Shown: piece after piece, positions 16,967 through 26,021 of the stretch | Layout: every line of letters starts with the position of its first letter | How positions within the stretch are numbered: the first letter of the stretch is position 1 | Assembly: GCA_965214295.1 (NCBI GenBank) | Contig: OZ243944.1 | Span: 1,612,001 to 1,676,000, forward strand | Origin: JAJDUF01 sp965214295 | Lineage (GTDB): Bacteria; Chloroflexota; UBA11872; UBA12225; JAJDUF01 | Direction: 5' to 3' | Length of the DNA stretch: 64,000 bases | Program-made: the position numbers and the translations under genes | Notes under the pieces: generated by a model | Told to the model about the DNA's origin: nothing | The model's database searches: none | Seen by the model: only the letters and a program-made list of their open reading frames with translations

Positions 16967-18505
16967 GTGGCAGGGATAATTCGCAGACGCTATTTGGGTG
17001 GCGCCGCGGCGGCGTTGGGCGGCCTATTGGCCGCCGCCTGCGGTGAAGTGGAAGTCCGCTACGTGCAAGGCCCGGCCGGCCCGGCCGGCCCGGCTGGCCC
17101 ACGCGGGGCGCAGGGCGCCACCGGGGCGCAGGGCGCGGCTGGCACGGAGGGGGCCGCCGGACAGTCGCAGACCTTCGTACAGGAGAAGGTCGTCACCGTC
17201 GAAAAGATCGTCGATACCTCGCAGGGCATCCTCACGTCGAAGGCCCCGGTGACCATCTCGTGGACGACGTTCCGGGCGAAGAGTGACTGGGGACCGCTGA
17301 TGCAGAACAGCTTCCGCGAGAAGTTCCCCCACATCACGGTGGACCTGCGCCACTTGCAGGACATCAAGGCCCCGGCCGAGGGCCAGCACGGGAACTATCC
17401 CAAGATGTGGGCGCTGGTCGCCGCTGAAGACCTGGGTGATGTGTTTGCCTGGGACCCATCGCACTGGGTGTTCTACAACGCCATTCGCCGCGAGGTGGTG
17501 CGCCCGCTGGACGACTTCATGGCGCGAGACAAGCTGGACCTGAGCCAATGGTTCGAGCCGTTCATCACCTACCAACGGTGGGAAGGCAAGATTTGGGGGC
17601 TACCCAGCTGGGGCTGGACCGGCCACGACGGGATGCTCTACAACGAGTCGATGCTCCAGGAGGCGGGGCTGGAGTTCCCGGACGTGAAGTCGCCGGACTA
17701 CAGCATGGAGTCGCTGTACGAGTTGGCGGTGCAGGCCAACCAGTTCCACCAGCGGAATGGGGGCTTTGGCATCCGTACCACCCTGCCGGGGGCGATTGGG
17801 GTCACGATCATCACCCGGGCGTTCAACTCGGACAACCTGACGCCGGACGGGACGAAGTTCATCGTGCATTCCGACGCCAAGGCGCGAGAGGGGATGCGCT
17901 GGGTGTACGACCTCTCGAACCGGGAGCGGGCCATGGCGGTGGACAAGGACCATGCCACCCGGCCGCTGCCCGAAGGGACCAGCTTCAATGGCGGGAAGAT
18001 TGCGATCCAGCAGGCGGGGTCGTTGAGCGTGTTCGGGGCCATCCGCACGGTGGAGGCGGATGATTCGCCGCTGTTCAGCTTCAAGTCGGCGCTGTTCCCC
18101 CGGCGCACCGATGGCAAGCGGCCGTCGCAGCTGCGGGGTGGCACCTGGCAAGTGGGCGAGACCAAGTCCGGCACGAAGCATCCCGAAGAGGGTTATGAGT
18201 TCATCAAGCACCTGAGCAGCCGGTTCGGGTCGCTGACCTTCAACACGGTGGGCCGGGCCGGCGCCTTGGTGCGGCCGGACATCATGGACGACCCGTGGTT
18301 TGCCGACCCACGGTTCCGGGTGTTCCTGGAGAACTTCAACAACTCGATGCTGCACATCGTGCCGGTCAACTTCCGGGGCGCCGACTACGAGGGCGCCGTC
18401 GCCAATTCGATCCGGCCGTGGCTGCAAGGCAAGGTGGGGTTCGAGAACGGGTTGATCTCGGCGGAAGAAGCGGTGAACATCGTCTTGGCCAAGGACCCGC
18501 TGTAG
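16967..18505 (+). CDS. Extracellular solute-binding lipoprotein with collagen-like spacer (copy 1)
   Basis: 512 residues from GTG 16967; the third paralogue keeps this GTG but not the TTG at 16964. The N terminus has a twin-arginine-type RRRYLGG, a hydrophobic stretch and a lipobox ending LAAAC (C25), so it is probably Tat-exported and lipid-anchored. Residues 35-64 form ten Gly-X-Y triplets (GPAGPAGPAGPRGAQG...). After a short coiled segment (VQEKVVTVEKIVD) comes a substrate-binding domain of ABC importer family 1 type: TISWTTFRAKSDWGP, AEDLGDVFAWDPSHWVFYN, WGLPSWGWTGHDGMLYNESML, GKIAIQQAGSLSVFGA and PEEGYEFIKHLSS. Probably binds a sugar for an importer whose permeases are not in this window. 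Confidence 0.85.
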   Translation: MAGIIRRRYLGGAAAALGGLLAAACGEVEVRYVQGPAGPAGPAGPRGAQGATGAQGAAGTEGAAGQSQTFVQEKVVTVEKIVDTSQGILTSKAPVTISWTTFRAKSDWGPLMQNSFREKFPHITVDLRHLQDIKAPAEGQHGNYPKMWALVAAEDLGDVFAWDPSHWVFYNAIRREVVRPLDDFMARDKLDLSQWFEPFITYQRWEGKIWGLPSWGWTGHDGMLYNESMLQEAGLEFPDVKSPDYSMESLYELAVQANQFHQRNGGFGIRTTLPGAIGVTIITRAFNSDNLTPDGTKFIVHSDAKAREGMRWVYDLSNRERAMAVDKDHATRPLPEGTSFNGGKIAIQQAGSLSVFGAIRTVEADDSPLFSFKSALFPRRTDGKRPSQLRGGTWQVGETKSGTKHPEEGYEFIKHLSSRFGSLTFNTVGRAGALVRPDIMDDPWFADPRFRVFLENFNNSMLHIVPVNFRGADYEGAVANSIRPWLQGKVGFENGLISAEEAVNIVLAKDPL

Positions 18506-18555
18506 GTAGGCCGCCGGGGGCGCTGCCCCCGGCGCCTAGTGCTGTGAAGCTGTGG

Positions 18556-18588
18556 AGGCGCTCGGTCGTGTATCGGCCGGGCGCCTTC
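18556..18588 (+). terminator. Terminator hairpin after solute-binding gene 1
   Basis: AGGCGC-T-CGGTCG...CGGCCG-G-GCGCCT followed by TCTG. A related hairpin ends each of the three paralogues; the T-tract is weak here. Confidence 0.6.
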
Positions 18589-18624
18589 TGCGTCGCTCGC
18601 GGCGGTCGAGCGCCGCCAATTTGG

Positions 18625-18788
18625 AGCGCTACTATTGCCACAGCCGCGTCACGATGGTATATTGACGGCAATATTGTGCCTTGACCTATCTGGTGTGGTG
18701 CCGATGGGTCATAGGTGGCCGTCACTTGAGACGGTCCGTTGAGCACTACCGGCAAGTGTCGGATACTTGTGGACAGAAGGAGGCAGGG
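18625..18788 (+). promoter_or_regulatory. Leader of solute-binding gene 2
   Basis: Nearly the same as the block before gene 1, including ATTGACGGCAATATTGTGCC and the hairpin GGCCGTC-ACTTGA-GACGGTCC (18717-18737), then AGAAGGAGGCAGGG before ATG. Confidence 0.55.
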
Positions 18789-20318
18789 ATGATTCGTAGA
18801 CGCTATCTGGGTGGCGCCGCGGCGGCGTTGGGTGGCCTGTTGGCCGCCGCCTGCGGTGAAGTGGAAGTCCGTTATGTCCAAGGCCCAGCCGGGCCGGCCG
18901 GTGCGGCCGGCCCACGTGGGGCGCAGGGCGCTACCGGGGCGCAGGGCGCGGCCGGCGCGGCCGGCGCGGCGGGGCAGTCGCAGACCTTCGTGCAGGAGAA
19001 GGTCGTCACCGTCGAGAAGATCGTGGACACCTCGCAGGGCATCCTCACGTCGAAGACCCCCCTGACCCTGGTGTGGACGACCTTCCGGGCGAAGAGCGAT
19101 TGGGGTCCGCTGATGCAGAACAGCTTCCGCGAGAAGTTCCCCCACATCACGGTGGACTTGCGTCACTTGCAAGACATCAAGGCCCCGGCCGAGGGCCAGC
19201 ACGGCAACTATCCCAAGATGTGGGCGCTGGTCGCCGCCGAGGACTTGGGTGATGTGTTTGCCTGGGACCCGTCGCACTGGGTGTTCTACAACGCCATTCG
19301 CCGCGAGGTGGTGCGGCCACTGGACGACTTCATGGCGCGAGACAAGCTGGACCTGAGCCAATGGTTCGAGCCGTTCATCACCTACCAACAGTGGGAAGGC
19401 AAGATTTGGGGGCTACCCAGCTGGGGCTGGACCGGCCACGATGGGATGCTCTACAACGAGAGCATGCTACAAGAAGCCGGGCTGGAGTTCCCGGACGTGA
19501 CCTCGCCGGACTACACGATGGAGTCACTGTACGAGCTGGCGGTGCAGGCCAACCAGTTCCACCAGCGGAATGGGGGCTTTGGCATCCGTACCACCCTGCC
19601 GGGGGCGATTGGGGTCACGATCATCACCCGGGCGTTCAACTCGGACAACCTGACGCCGGACGGGGCGAAGTTCATCGTGCATTCCGACGCCAAGGCGCGG
19701 GAGGGGATGCGCTGGGCGTATGACCTCTCGAACCGGGAGCGGGCCATGGCGGTGGACAAGGATCACGCTACCCGTCCGCTCCCGGAAGGCATCAGCTTCA
19801 ATGGCGGGAAGATTGCGATCCAGCAGGCGGGGTCGTTGAGCGTGTTTGGGGCTATCCGCACGGTCGAGGGGGGCGATTCGCCACTGTTCAGCTTCAAGTC
19901 GGCACTGTTCCCCCGGCGGCAAGACGGCAAGCGGCCGTCGCAGCTGCGGGGTGGCACCTGGCAGGTAGGGGAGCCGAAGTCCGGTACGAAGCATCCGGAA
20001 GAGGGCTACGAGTTCGTCAAGCACCTGAGCAGCCGGTTCGGATCGCTGACCTTCAACACGGTGGGCCGGAACGGGGCCCTGGTGCGGCCGGACATCATGG
20101 ACGATCCCTACTTTGCCGACCCGCGGTTCCGGGTGTTCCTGGAGAACTTCAACAACTCGATGCTGCACATCGTGCCGGTCAACTTCCGGGGCGCCGACTA
20201 CGAGGGCGCCGTCGCCAATTCGATCCGGCCGTGGCTGCAAGGCAAGGTGGGGTTCGAGAACGGGTTGATCTCGGCGGAAGAGGCGGTGAACATCGTCTTG
20301 GCCAAGGATCCGCTGTAG
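18789..20318 (+). CDS. Extracellular solute-binding lipoprotein with collagen-like spacer (copy 2)
   Basis: 509 residues from ATG 18789, which follows GAAGGAGGCAGGG; the frame extends upstream only through non-coding leader. Same plan as copy 1: RRRYLGG signal, lipobox Cys, Gly-X-Y triplets (GPAGPAGAAGPRGAQ..., ending GAAGAAGQ), short coiled segment and a family-1 binding domain. It differs from copy 1 mainly at the spacer and at scattered binding-domain positions (for example TPLTLVWTTFRAK and VEGGDSPLF), so it may bind a related but not identical ligand. Confidence 0.85.
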   Translation: MIRRRYLGGAAAALGGLLAAACGEVEVRYVQGPAGPAGAAGPRGAQGATGAQGAAGAAGAAGQSQTFVQEKVVTVEKIVDTSQGILTSKTPLTLVWTTFRAKSDWGPLMQNSFREKFPHITVDLRHLQDIKAPAEGQHGNYPKMWALVAAEDLGDVFAWDPSHWVFYNAIRREVVRPLDDFMARDKLDLSQWFEPFITYQQWEGKIWGLPSWGWTGHDGMLYNESMLQEAGLEFPDVTSPDYTMESLYELAVQANQFHQRNGGFGIRTTLPGAIGVTIITRAFNSDNLTPDGAKFIVHSDAKAREGMRWAYDLSNRERAMAVDKDHATRPLPEGISFNGGKIAIQQAGSLSVFGAIRTVEGGDSPLFSFKSALFPRRQDGKRPSQLRGGTWQVGEPKSGTKHPEEGYEFVKHLSSRFGSLTFNTVGRNGALVRPDIMDDPYFADPRFRVFLENFNNSMLHIVPVNFRGADYEGAVANSIRPWLQGKVGFENGLISAEEAVNIVLAKDPL

Positions 20319-20389
20319 GCGGACTGCCGGGCGCTGTGTTCAACGCGCGACCTGGCTGCTGTCCAGCGACCAGCATTGTCAAGCCGTGG

Positions 20390-20423
20390 AGGCGCTCGGC
20401 CGTATACCGGCCGGGCGCCTTTT
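20390..20423 (+). terminator. Terminator hairpin after solute-binding gene 2
   Basis: AGGCGC-T-CGGCCG-TATAC-CGGCCG-G-GCGCCT followed by TTTG; the best of the three, with a nearly perfect 12-bp stem. Confidence 0.75.
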
Positions 20424-20459
20424 GCGTGGCTCGTGGTGATCGGATGCCGCCAATTCGGA

Positions 20460-20599
20460 GCACTACTATTGCCGCAACCGGGTCACAAGTGGTATATTGA
20501 CGGCTATATTGTGCCTTGACCCATCCGACACAGTATTGATGGGTCATAGGTGGCCGTCACTTGAGACGGTCCAGTAGTACTAAGAAGGAGGCAGGTTCG
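20460..20599 (+). promoter_or_regulatory. Leader of solute-binding gene 3
   Basis: Shorter copy of the leader: TATATTGACGGCTATATTGTGCC, the hairpin GGCCGTC-ACTTGA-GACGGTCC (20552-20572) and AGAAGGAGGCAGG. The segment between the hairpin and the ribosome site is about 25 bp shorter than in copies 1 and 2. Confidence 0.55.
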
Positions 20600-22138
20600 G
20601 TGGCAGGGATAGTTCGCAGACGCTATTTGGGTGGCGCCGCAGCGGTGTTGGGCGGCTTGTTGGCCGCCGCCTGCGGTGAAGTGGAGGTCCGCTACGTGCA
20701 AGGTCCGGCCGGGCCGGCCGGTGCGGCCGGACCACGTGGGGCGCAGGGCGCCACCGGGGCGCAGGGCGCGGCCGGCGCGGAGGGTGCAGCGGGGCAGTCG
20801 CAGACCTTTGTGCAGGAGAAGGTCGTCACCGTCGAGAAGATCGTAGACACCTCCCAGGGCATCCTCACGTCGAAGGCCCCGGTGACCATCTCGTGGACGA
20901 CGTTCCGGGCGAAGAGCGACTGGGGACCGCTGATGCAGAACAGCTTCCGCGAGAAGTTCCCGCACATCACGGTGGACCTGCGCCACTTGCAGGACATCAA
21001 GGCTCCGGCCGAGGGCCAGCATGGCAACTACCCCAAGATGTGGGCGCTGGTGGCGGCCGAGGACCTGGGTGATGTCTTTGCGTGGGACCCCTCGCACTGG
21101 GTGTTCTACAACGCGATCCGCCGCGAAGTGGTGCGACCGCTGGACGACTTCATGGCGCGGGACAAGCTGGACCTGAGCCAATGGTTCGAGCCGTTCATCA
21201 CCTATCAGCGGTGGGAAGGCAAGATTTGGGGGCTACCGAGCTGGGGCTGGACCGGCGTGGATGGCATCCTCTACAACGAGTCGATGCTCCAGGAAGCCGG
21301 CCTGGAGTTCCCGGACGTGAAGTCACCGGACTACACGATGCAGTCGCTGTACGAGCTGGCGGTCAGTGCCAACCAGTTCCACCAGCGGAACGGGGGCTTT
21401 GGCATCCGCTCGTCGCTGCCTGGGGCGGCCGGTGTGACCATCATCTGCCGGGCCTTCAACTCGGACAACCTGACGCCGGACGGCAAGAAGTTCATCGTCT
21501 ATTCCGACGCCAAGGCGCGGGAAGGGATGCGCTGGGCGTACGACCTCTCGAACAAGGAACGGGCCATGGCGGTGGACAAGGAGCACGTCACCCGCCCGTT
21601 GCCGGAAGGGATCAGCTTCAACACCGGCAAGGTCGCCATCCAGCAGGCGGGGTCGTTGAGCGTGTTCGGGGCCATCCGCACGGTGGAGGCGGATGATTCG
21701 CCGCTGTTCAGCTTCAAGTCGGCACTGTTCCCCCGGCGCACCGATGGCAAGCGGCCGTCGCAGCTACGTGGTGGCACCTGGCAGGTAGGGGAGCCGAAGT
21801 CCGGTACCAAGCATCCCGAAGAGGGCTACGAGTTCGTCAAGCACCTCAGCAGCCGGTTCGGATCGCTGACCTTCAATACGGTTGGCCGGAACGGTGCGTT
21901 GGTGCGGCCGGACATCATGGACGACCCGTGGTTCGCCGATCCGCGCTTCCGGGTGTTCCTGGAGAACTTCAACAACTCGATGCTGCACGTGGTACCGGTC
22001 AACTTCCGCGGTCCCGACTTCGAGGGGACCATCAGCAAGTCGCTCCAGCCGTGGCTGCGGGGCGAGGTGGGGTTTGAGAACGGGCTGATCTCGGCGGAGG
22101 AAGCGGTCAACATCGTCTTGGCCAAGGATCCGCTGTAG
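20600..22138 (+). CDS. Extracellular solute-binding lipoprotein with collagen-like spacer (copy 3)
   Basis: 512 residues from GTG 20600. Same architecture as the two upstream paralogues; the spacer reads GPAGPAGAAGPRGAQ... with GAAGAEGAAGQ at its end. Changes cluster in the binding domain: GWTGVDGILYNE instead of GWTGHDGMLYNE, LAVSANQFHQ instead of LAVQANQFHQ, IRSSLPGAAGVTIICRAF, ISFNTGKVAIQQ, and a diverged end (FRGPDFEGTISKSLQPWLRGEV). This is the most diverged of the three and the likeliest to have changed ligand. Confidence 0.85.
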   Translation: MAGIVRRRYLGGAAAVLGGLLAAACGEVEVRYVQGPAGPAGAAGPRGAQGATGAQGAAGAEGAAGQSQTFVQEKVVTVEKIVDTSQGILTSKAPVTISWTTFRAKSDWGPLMQNSFREKFPHITVDLRHLQDIKAPAEGQHGNYPKMWALVAAEDLGDVFAWDPSHWVFYNAIRREVVRPLDDFMARDKLDLSQWFEPFITYQRWEGKIWGLPSWGWTGVDGILYNESMLQEAGLEFPDVKSPDYTMQSLYELAVSANQFHQRNGGFGIRSSLPGAAGVTIICRAFNSDNLTPDGKKFIVYSDAKAREGMRWAYDLSNKERAMAVDKEHVTRPLPEGISFNTGKVAIQQAGSLSVFGAIRTVEADDSPLFSFKSALFPRRTDGKRPSQLRGGTWQVGEPKSGTKHPEEGYEFVKHLSSRFGSLTFNTVGRNGALVRPDIMDDPWFADPRFRVFLENFNNSMLHVVPVNFRGPDFEGTISKSLQPWLRGEVGFENGLISAEEAVNIVLAKDPL

Positions 22139-22152
22139 GCGGGTCCCCGTTC

Positions 22153-22180
22153 GTCATTCCGGCTTCCGCCGGAATCCAGG
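22153..22180. repeat. Dispersed palindrome, CATTCCGGCTTCCGCCGGAATCC form
   Basis: Variant of the ATTCCCGCGCAAGCGGGAAT family with changed loop and stem bases, lying between the third solute-binding gene and its terminator hairpin. Confidence 0.75.
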
Positions 22181-22203
22181 TACCTAGTGCTGTGAAGCAG
22201 TGG

Positions 22204-22237
22204 AGGCGCTCGGCCGTGTATCGGCCGGGCGTCTTCT
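22204..22237 (+). terminator. Terminator hairpin after solute-binding gene 3
   Basis: AGGCGC-T-CGGCCG...CGGCCG-G-GCGTCT followed by TCTG; separated from the stop codon by an inserted dispersed palindrome. Confidence 0.6.
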
Positions 22238-22276
22238 GTATACTCGCAGCAGTCGAGCGCCGCCAAGGAGGTGGAC

Positions 22277-23329
22277 GTGCGGATCACGGACATCCTCGTG
22301 TATCAGCCGCTCGGTCTGGTCCGCATCCGGACCGACGCCGGGATCGAGGGCCTCTGCGATGGGGCCAGCGAGGAAGCGGCGCGCGTCATTCCCGCCATCT
22401 ATGGGCCGGTGCTGATCGGGCGCGATCCGCTCGACCGCGAATGGATCTGGCAGCGGCTCCACAACTTCGACCGCGAGCGCTACGTCACCGAGAACCGCAT
22501 TCGCGGGCTGATTGACGTGGCGTTGTGGGACCTAGCGGGCAAGGCTGCCGGCGTGCCCGTGTGGCAGCTGATCGGCGGCGTCCGCGACCGTATTCCCTGC
22601 TACCGCAGCGGCCACGAGCTACCCGATGTCGAGAGCTACGTGAACGACGCGCTGCACCATCAGGCGCAGGGCTTCAAGGGCTACAAGGACCACTGCCATA
22701 ACGGCCCGGAGTTCATGCTGACGGTCGCGCAGGAAGTGCGGTCGGCGGTCGGTCCCGACTTCCACCTGATGCACGACGCCAACGCCATCTATATCTACAC
22801 CGAGGCCCTCCGCGTCGGCCGCGAGCTGGAGCGTCAGGACTACACCTGGTTTGAGGAGCCGCTGTCCGACTACGACTATCACGGTCTCCAGCGGCTGGCG
22901 GCCGAGCTGGACATTCCCATTCTGGCTACCGAATATCTACCCGGTAGCATCTGGTCCACGGCGCAAGTCGTCACCATGCAAGCCTGCGACATCATCCGCG
23001 CGAGCATTCCCTGGCGCGGCGGCATTACCGACGTGCTCAAGCTGGCCCGGTTGGCCGAGGCGTTCGGGATGAAGATCGAGATCACGTCCGGGGGCGTGTG
23101 CTGGTACTTCGCGCATGCCAACTGCTACGGCGCCATCCACAACACGACCTTCTGCGAGCATTGGGAGCGGCCGCTCGATCCGATTGTAACCAACCACTTG
23201 CCGGTCGCGGACGGCCACATCCACATGCCGACGCAGCCGGGTCTCGGCTTCGAGCTGGACTGGGACCTCGTGGAGGCGCGTACCGAGCATGTAGTGTCGG
23301 CCGCAGCAGCGGCGCAAGCCGGAAGCTAG
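22277..23329 (+). CDS. Mandelate racemase/muconate lactonizing enzyme family protein (enolase superfamily)
   Basis: 350 residues from GTG 22277, 6 bases after AAGGAGG; the GTG at 22271 is too close to that site. N-terminal capping domain (VRIRTDAGIEGLCDG) and a barrel with FKGYKDHC (Lys pair), HLMHDANAIY (metal Asp), WFEEPLSDYDY (metal Glu) and ATEYLPGSIW (metal Glu), with a late SGGVCWYFAHANCYGAIHN element that may supply a His. Members abstract a proton alpha to a carboxylate and are often sugar-acid dehydratases. It is a clear paralogue of the gene at 24768-25793. The substrate is not determined. Confidence 0.88.
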   Translation: MRITDILVYQPLGLVRIRTDAGIEGLCDGASEEAARVIPAIYGPVLIGRDPLDREWIWQRLHNFDRERYVTENRIRGLIDVALWDLAGKAAGVPVWQLIGGVRDRIPCYRSGHELPDVESYVNDALHHQAQGFKGYKDHCHNGPEFMLTVAQEVRSAVGPDFHLMHDANAIYIYTEALRVGRELERQDYTWFEEPLSDYDYHGLQRLAAELDIPILATEYLPGSIWSTAQVVTMQACDIIRASIPWRGGITDVLKLARLAEAFGMKIEITSGGVCWYFAHANCYGAIHNTTFCEHWERPLDPIVTNHLPVADGHIHMPTQPGLGFELDWDLVEARTEHVVSAAAAAQAGS

Positions 23330-23341
23330 TGGGAGCGAGGG

Positions 23342-23369
23342 TGGATTCCCGCGAACGCGGGAATGACGG
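23342..23369. repeat. Dispersed palindrome, GATTCCCGCGAACGCGGGAATGAC form
   Basis: Reverse orientation copy of the ATTCCCG family between two enolase-superfamily genes. Confidence 0.75.
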
Positions 23370-23410
23370 TCGGCGAGGCGCCGGCCCTCCGAGCAGACGA
23401 GGAGAGTGCT

Positions 23411-24547
23411 ATGAAGATCACGGAGATCAAGCTCAGTATCCTTGAGCGACCCGGTGGCGGGGAGCACCGTCTGGTCCAGGTACCGGGGCTGCGCCGTATC
23501 CAGTACACCCATAAAGGGTTCCCCACCTCCCGTCCGGAGTACCATGTCTTCCTCATCGTCCGCACCGATGACGGGATCGAAAGCATGGCCCAGTACTCCG
23601 GGTCCGTGGCCGCAGCCAAAGACATGGTTGATCTCTTGCGGGGGATGGCCATCGGCGAGGATCCGTTTCGCCGCGAGCACTTCTTCCAGAAGTTCGAGGT
23701 GGCGCGGCGCTGGCTCTATCGTCCCTATGCGTGGTCGGGGGTCTTCGATCACTGCCTATGGGACATTGCCGGCAAGGCGACCAATCAGCCGGTCTACAAC
23801 CTGTTGGGCAAGGTGCGTGACCGCATTGCCGTCTATCTGATGGGCGGCAACACGGACCTCGACGGCTACAAGCAGCACATCGAGCAGGGCCGCGAGAACG
23901 CGGGCATCTTCGCCTACAAGATTCACAGCTACAAAGGCGGCAAGGCCGATGTGCCTATCATCCGCGGCCTGCGGGAGTACGTTGGGCCGGACTATGACCT
24001 CATCAACGATCCGGTCCGCTCGTACACCCTGGAAGAAGCGATCATGATCGGCCGCCTGATGGAGGAGCTGGATTACGTTTGGCTGGAAGAGCCGATCCAT
24101 GAAGAGAACATCCTCCAGCTCCAGGAGCTTTGCGCGGCGTTGACCATCCCCGTGATGGGGCAGGAGCCGATGCAAGCCGATATGGAAGGGTCGTGCCAGC
24201 GGCTGCTGCTGAAGGCTACCGATCTTATCCGCGCGACCGGGTTTCATGGCGTGACCCAGACGATGAAGACCGCCAACTTCGCGCAATGCTATGGCGCGAA
24301 CATCGAGTTGAATGGGCACGGCGGCCTCTTCGGAGCCGTCAATACCCACCTGCAGATGGCGATTGCCAACACCACCTACCACGAGGTCGGCGGTGACGGC
24401 TTGGGCTTGGCCAAGCTGGCGGAAGAGCTGGGCGCGATGAATGCCCCAACGGTCAAGGACGGCTACATTGCGCCGCCTGACGGTCCCGGTTTCGGCATCG
24501 AGTGGGACATGAAGCAGTTCCGGCGCCACCTGGCCGAAGAGTATTGA
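23411..24547 (+). CDS. Mandelate racemase/muconate lactonizing enzyme family protein
   Basis: 378 residues from ATG 23411. Distinct from its two neighbours: a longer N-terminal segment (LVQVPGLRRIQYTHKGFPTSRPEYHVFLIVRTDDGIES), then SGVFDHCLWDIAGKATNQPVYNLLG, KIHSYKGGKADV (Lys region), YDLINDPVRSY (metal Asp), VWLEEPIHEENI (metal Glu), MGQEPMQADMEG (metal Glu) and ELNGHGGLFGAVNTH with a candidate catalytic His. Probably a sugar-acid dehydratase or epimerase acting in the same catabolic set. Co-directional with the genes on both sides. Confidence 0.86.
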   Translation: MKITEIKLSILERPGGGEHRLVQVPGLRRIQYTHKGFPTSRPEYHVFLIVRTDDGIESMAQYSGSVAAAKDMVDLLRGMAIGEDPFRREHFFQKFEVARRWLYRPYAWSGVFDHCLWDIAGKATNQPVYNLLGKVRDRIAVYLMGGNTDLDGYKQHIEQGRENAGIFAYKIHSYKGGKADVPIIRGLREYVGPDYDLINDPVRSYTLEEAIMIGRLMEELDYVWLEEPIHEENILQLQELCAALTIPVMGQEPMQADMEGSCQRLLLKATDLIRATGFHGVTQTMKTANFAQCYGANIELNGHGGLFGAVNTHLQMAIANTTYHEVGGDGLGLAKLAEELGAMNAPTVKDGYIAPPDGPGFGIEWDMKQFRRHLAEEY

Positions 24548-24590
24548 CCGGCAGTCTTTCCGGCTCATTGCGGCGATGTACCGGCGGACT

Positions 24591-24680
24591 CCCCCTCTCT
24601 ATCGCTCGGCGATGGAGAGGGGGCCGGGGGGTGAGGCACGGGCAACACGCCTGTCACTCCGGCGAAAGCCGGAATCCAGG
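24591..24680. repeat. Two adjacent dispersed palindromes
   Basis: 24591-24638 is the CCCCCTCTCTATCGC...GCGATGGAGAGGGGG type; 24653-24680 is the CACTCCGGCGAAAGCCGGAATCC type. They separate two genes of the enolase cluster. Confidence 0.75.
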
Positions 24681-24767
24681 GTGCCCACAAGGGACGCCCC
24701 TACGGGGTTGGCAGTGCCGGAGTGAGCCGTGGGCAGAGCGAGTCTCCGGCGTAGGCAGGAAAGACCG

Positions 24768-25793
24768 ATGAAGATTACGGACCTCGAAATCCATCTGCCG
24801 TTGGGCTTGCTGCGTATCCGGACCGATGCCGGGATCGAGGGGCTGAGTGACGGCTGTAGTGCCACCTGCGCCGAGTTCATCCAGCAGGTGTACCGTCCGG
24901 AGCTATTGGGCCACGATCCGTACCACCGTGAAGTCATCTGGCAGCGCCTGATGCACCTGGAGCGCCTGCGTTATCCGCCATCCAACGTCTATCGCGCCGT
25001 GGTGGACAACGCGCTGTGGGATTTGGCCGGCAAGGCCGCCGGGATGCCGGTGTGGAAGCTCTTGGGCGGCTACCGGGACCATATTCCCTGCTATCGCAGC
25101 GGCCCCGATCTGGAAACCGTGGACGAATACGTGGAAGACGCCCTGCGGGTGCAGTCCCTCGGCTTCAAGGGTTACAAGGATCATTGCTGGCGTGGGCCGG
25201 CGACGATGATCGCCGTGGCCAAAGCCGTGCGTGCGGCGGTCGGGCCGGACTTCCACCTGATGCACGATGCTGTCCAGGTCTACGACTACAACGGGGCCGT
25301 CAAGGTGGGCCGCGAGCTGGAGCGGCAGCAGTTCACCTGGTTCGAGGAGCCGCTGCGGGACTTCGACTACCTCGGCCTGCGGAAGCTCTGCGCCACGCTG
25401 GACATCCCCATCGCCGCCACGGAGTTCCTCCCCGGCTCGCTCTACAGCACGGCGCAAGTGCTGGCGCTGCGGGCGGCGGACATTGTGCGGGCCAGCAACG
25501 GCTGGCGCGGCGGCATCACCGACCACATCAAGATCGCCCAGCTCGCCGAGGCGTTCGGCGTCAACCTGGAGATTACGTCTCTTGGCTCCAACTGGGGCTT
25601 TGCCCATGCCAATCTGTACGGCGCGATCAAGAACACCACCTTCCACGAGAACAACTCGGACCTCGACCGCGATCCGATTGTGCGAAATCCGCTCCAAGTG
25701 CGGGACGGCATTCTGTACATGCCTACCGGGCCGGGGCTGGGTTTCGACCTCGACCCGGAGATCGTCGCCCAACGCACCGAGCGCATTGTCTAG
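24768..25793 (+). CDS. Mandelate racemase/muconate lactonizing enzyme family protein
   Basis: 341 residues from ATG 24768, the position homologous to the start of the 22277 paralogue (MKITDLEIHLPLGLLRIRTDAG). Motifs: FKGYKDHC, FHLMHDAVQVYDYNGA, WFEEPLRDFDYLGLRKL, ATEFLPGSLYSTAQV and SLGSNWGFAHANLYGAIKN. It lacks the CWYFAHANC cysteines of the paralogue, so the active sites probably differ in substrate. It is the last of three dehydratase-like genes before the sulfatase. Confidence 0.88.
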   Translation: MKITDLEIHLPLGLLRIRTDAGIEGLSDGCSATCAEFIQQVYRPELLGHDPYHREVIWQRLMHLERLRYPPSNVYRAVVDNALWDLAGKAAGMPVWKLLGGYRDHIPCYRSGPDLETVDEYVEDALRVQSLGFKGYKDHCWRGPATMIAVAKAVRAAVGPDFHLMHDAVQVYDYNGAVKVGRELERQQFTWFEEPLRDFDYLGLRKLCATLDIPIAATEFLPGSLYSTAQVLALRAADIVRASNGWRGGITDHIKIAQLAEAFGVNLEITSLGSNWGFAHANLYGAIKNTTFHENNSDLDRDPIVRNPLQVRDGILYMPTGPGLGFDLDPEIVAQRTERIV

Positions 25794-25810
25794 CCGGCGT
25801 TACCAATCCC

Positions 25811-25927
25811 GTCATTCCCGCGCAAGCGGGAATCCAAAGCAGTGGGGCAATTACCCCCCGAAAACAAGCGCAATGCGTGCCCGTAGGGGCGCAACATGTT
25901 GCGCCCAGGGCGCGATTGATCGCGCCC
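25811..25927. repeat. Cluster of three palindromes
   Basis: ATTCCCGCGCAAGCGGGAAT family at 25811-25836; GGGCGCAACATGTTGCGCCC, a perfect 20-bp palindrome, at 25887-25906; and GGGCGCGATTGATCGCGCCC at 25908-25927. All lie in the gap between the enolase-superfamily gene and the sulfatase. Confidence 0.8.
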
Positions 25928-26021
25928 CTCCCCCGGCGATGAGCGGCCTCCGCCGGGGTGATGTTCTTGCGCGGAGATAACCGGAGGTGGTAACAGTACC
26001 TATGCATGAGGAGCGACGGCG

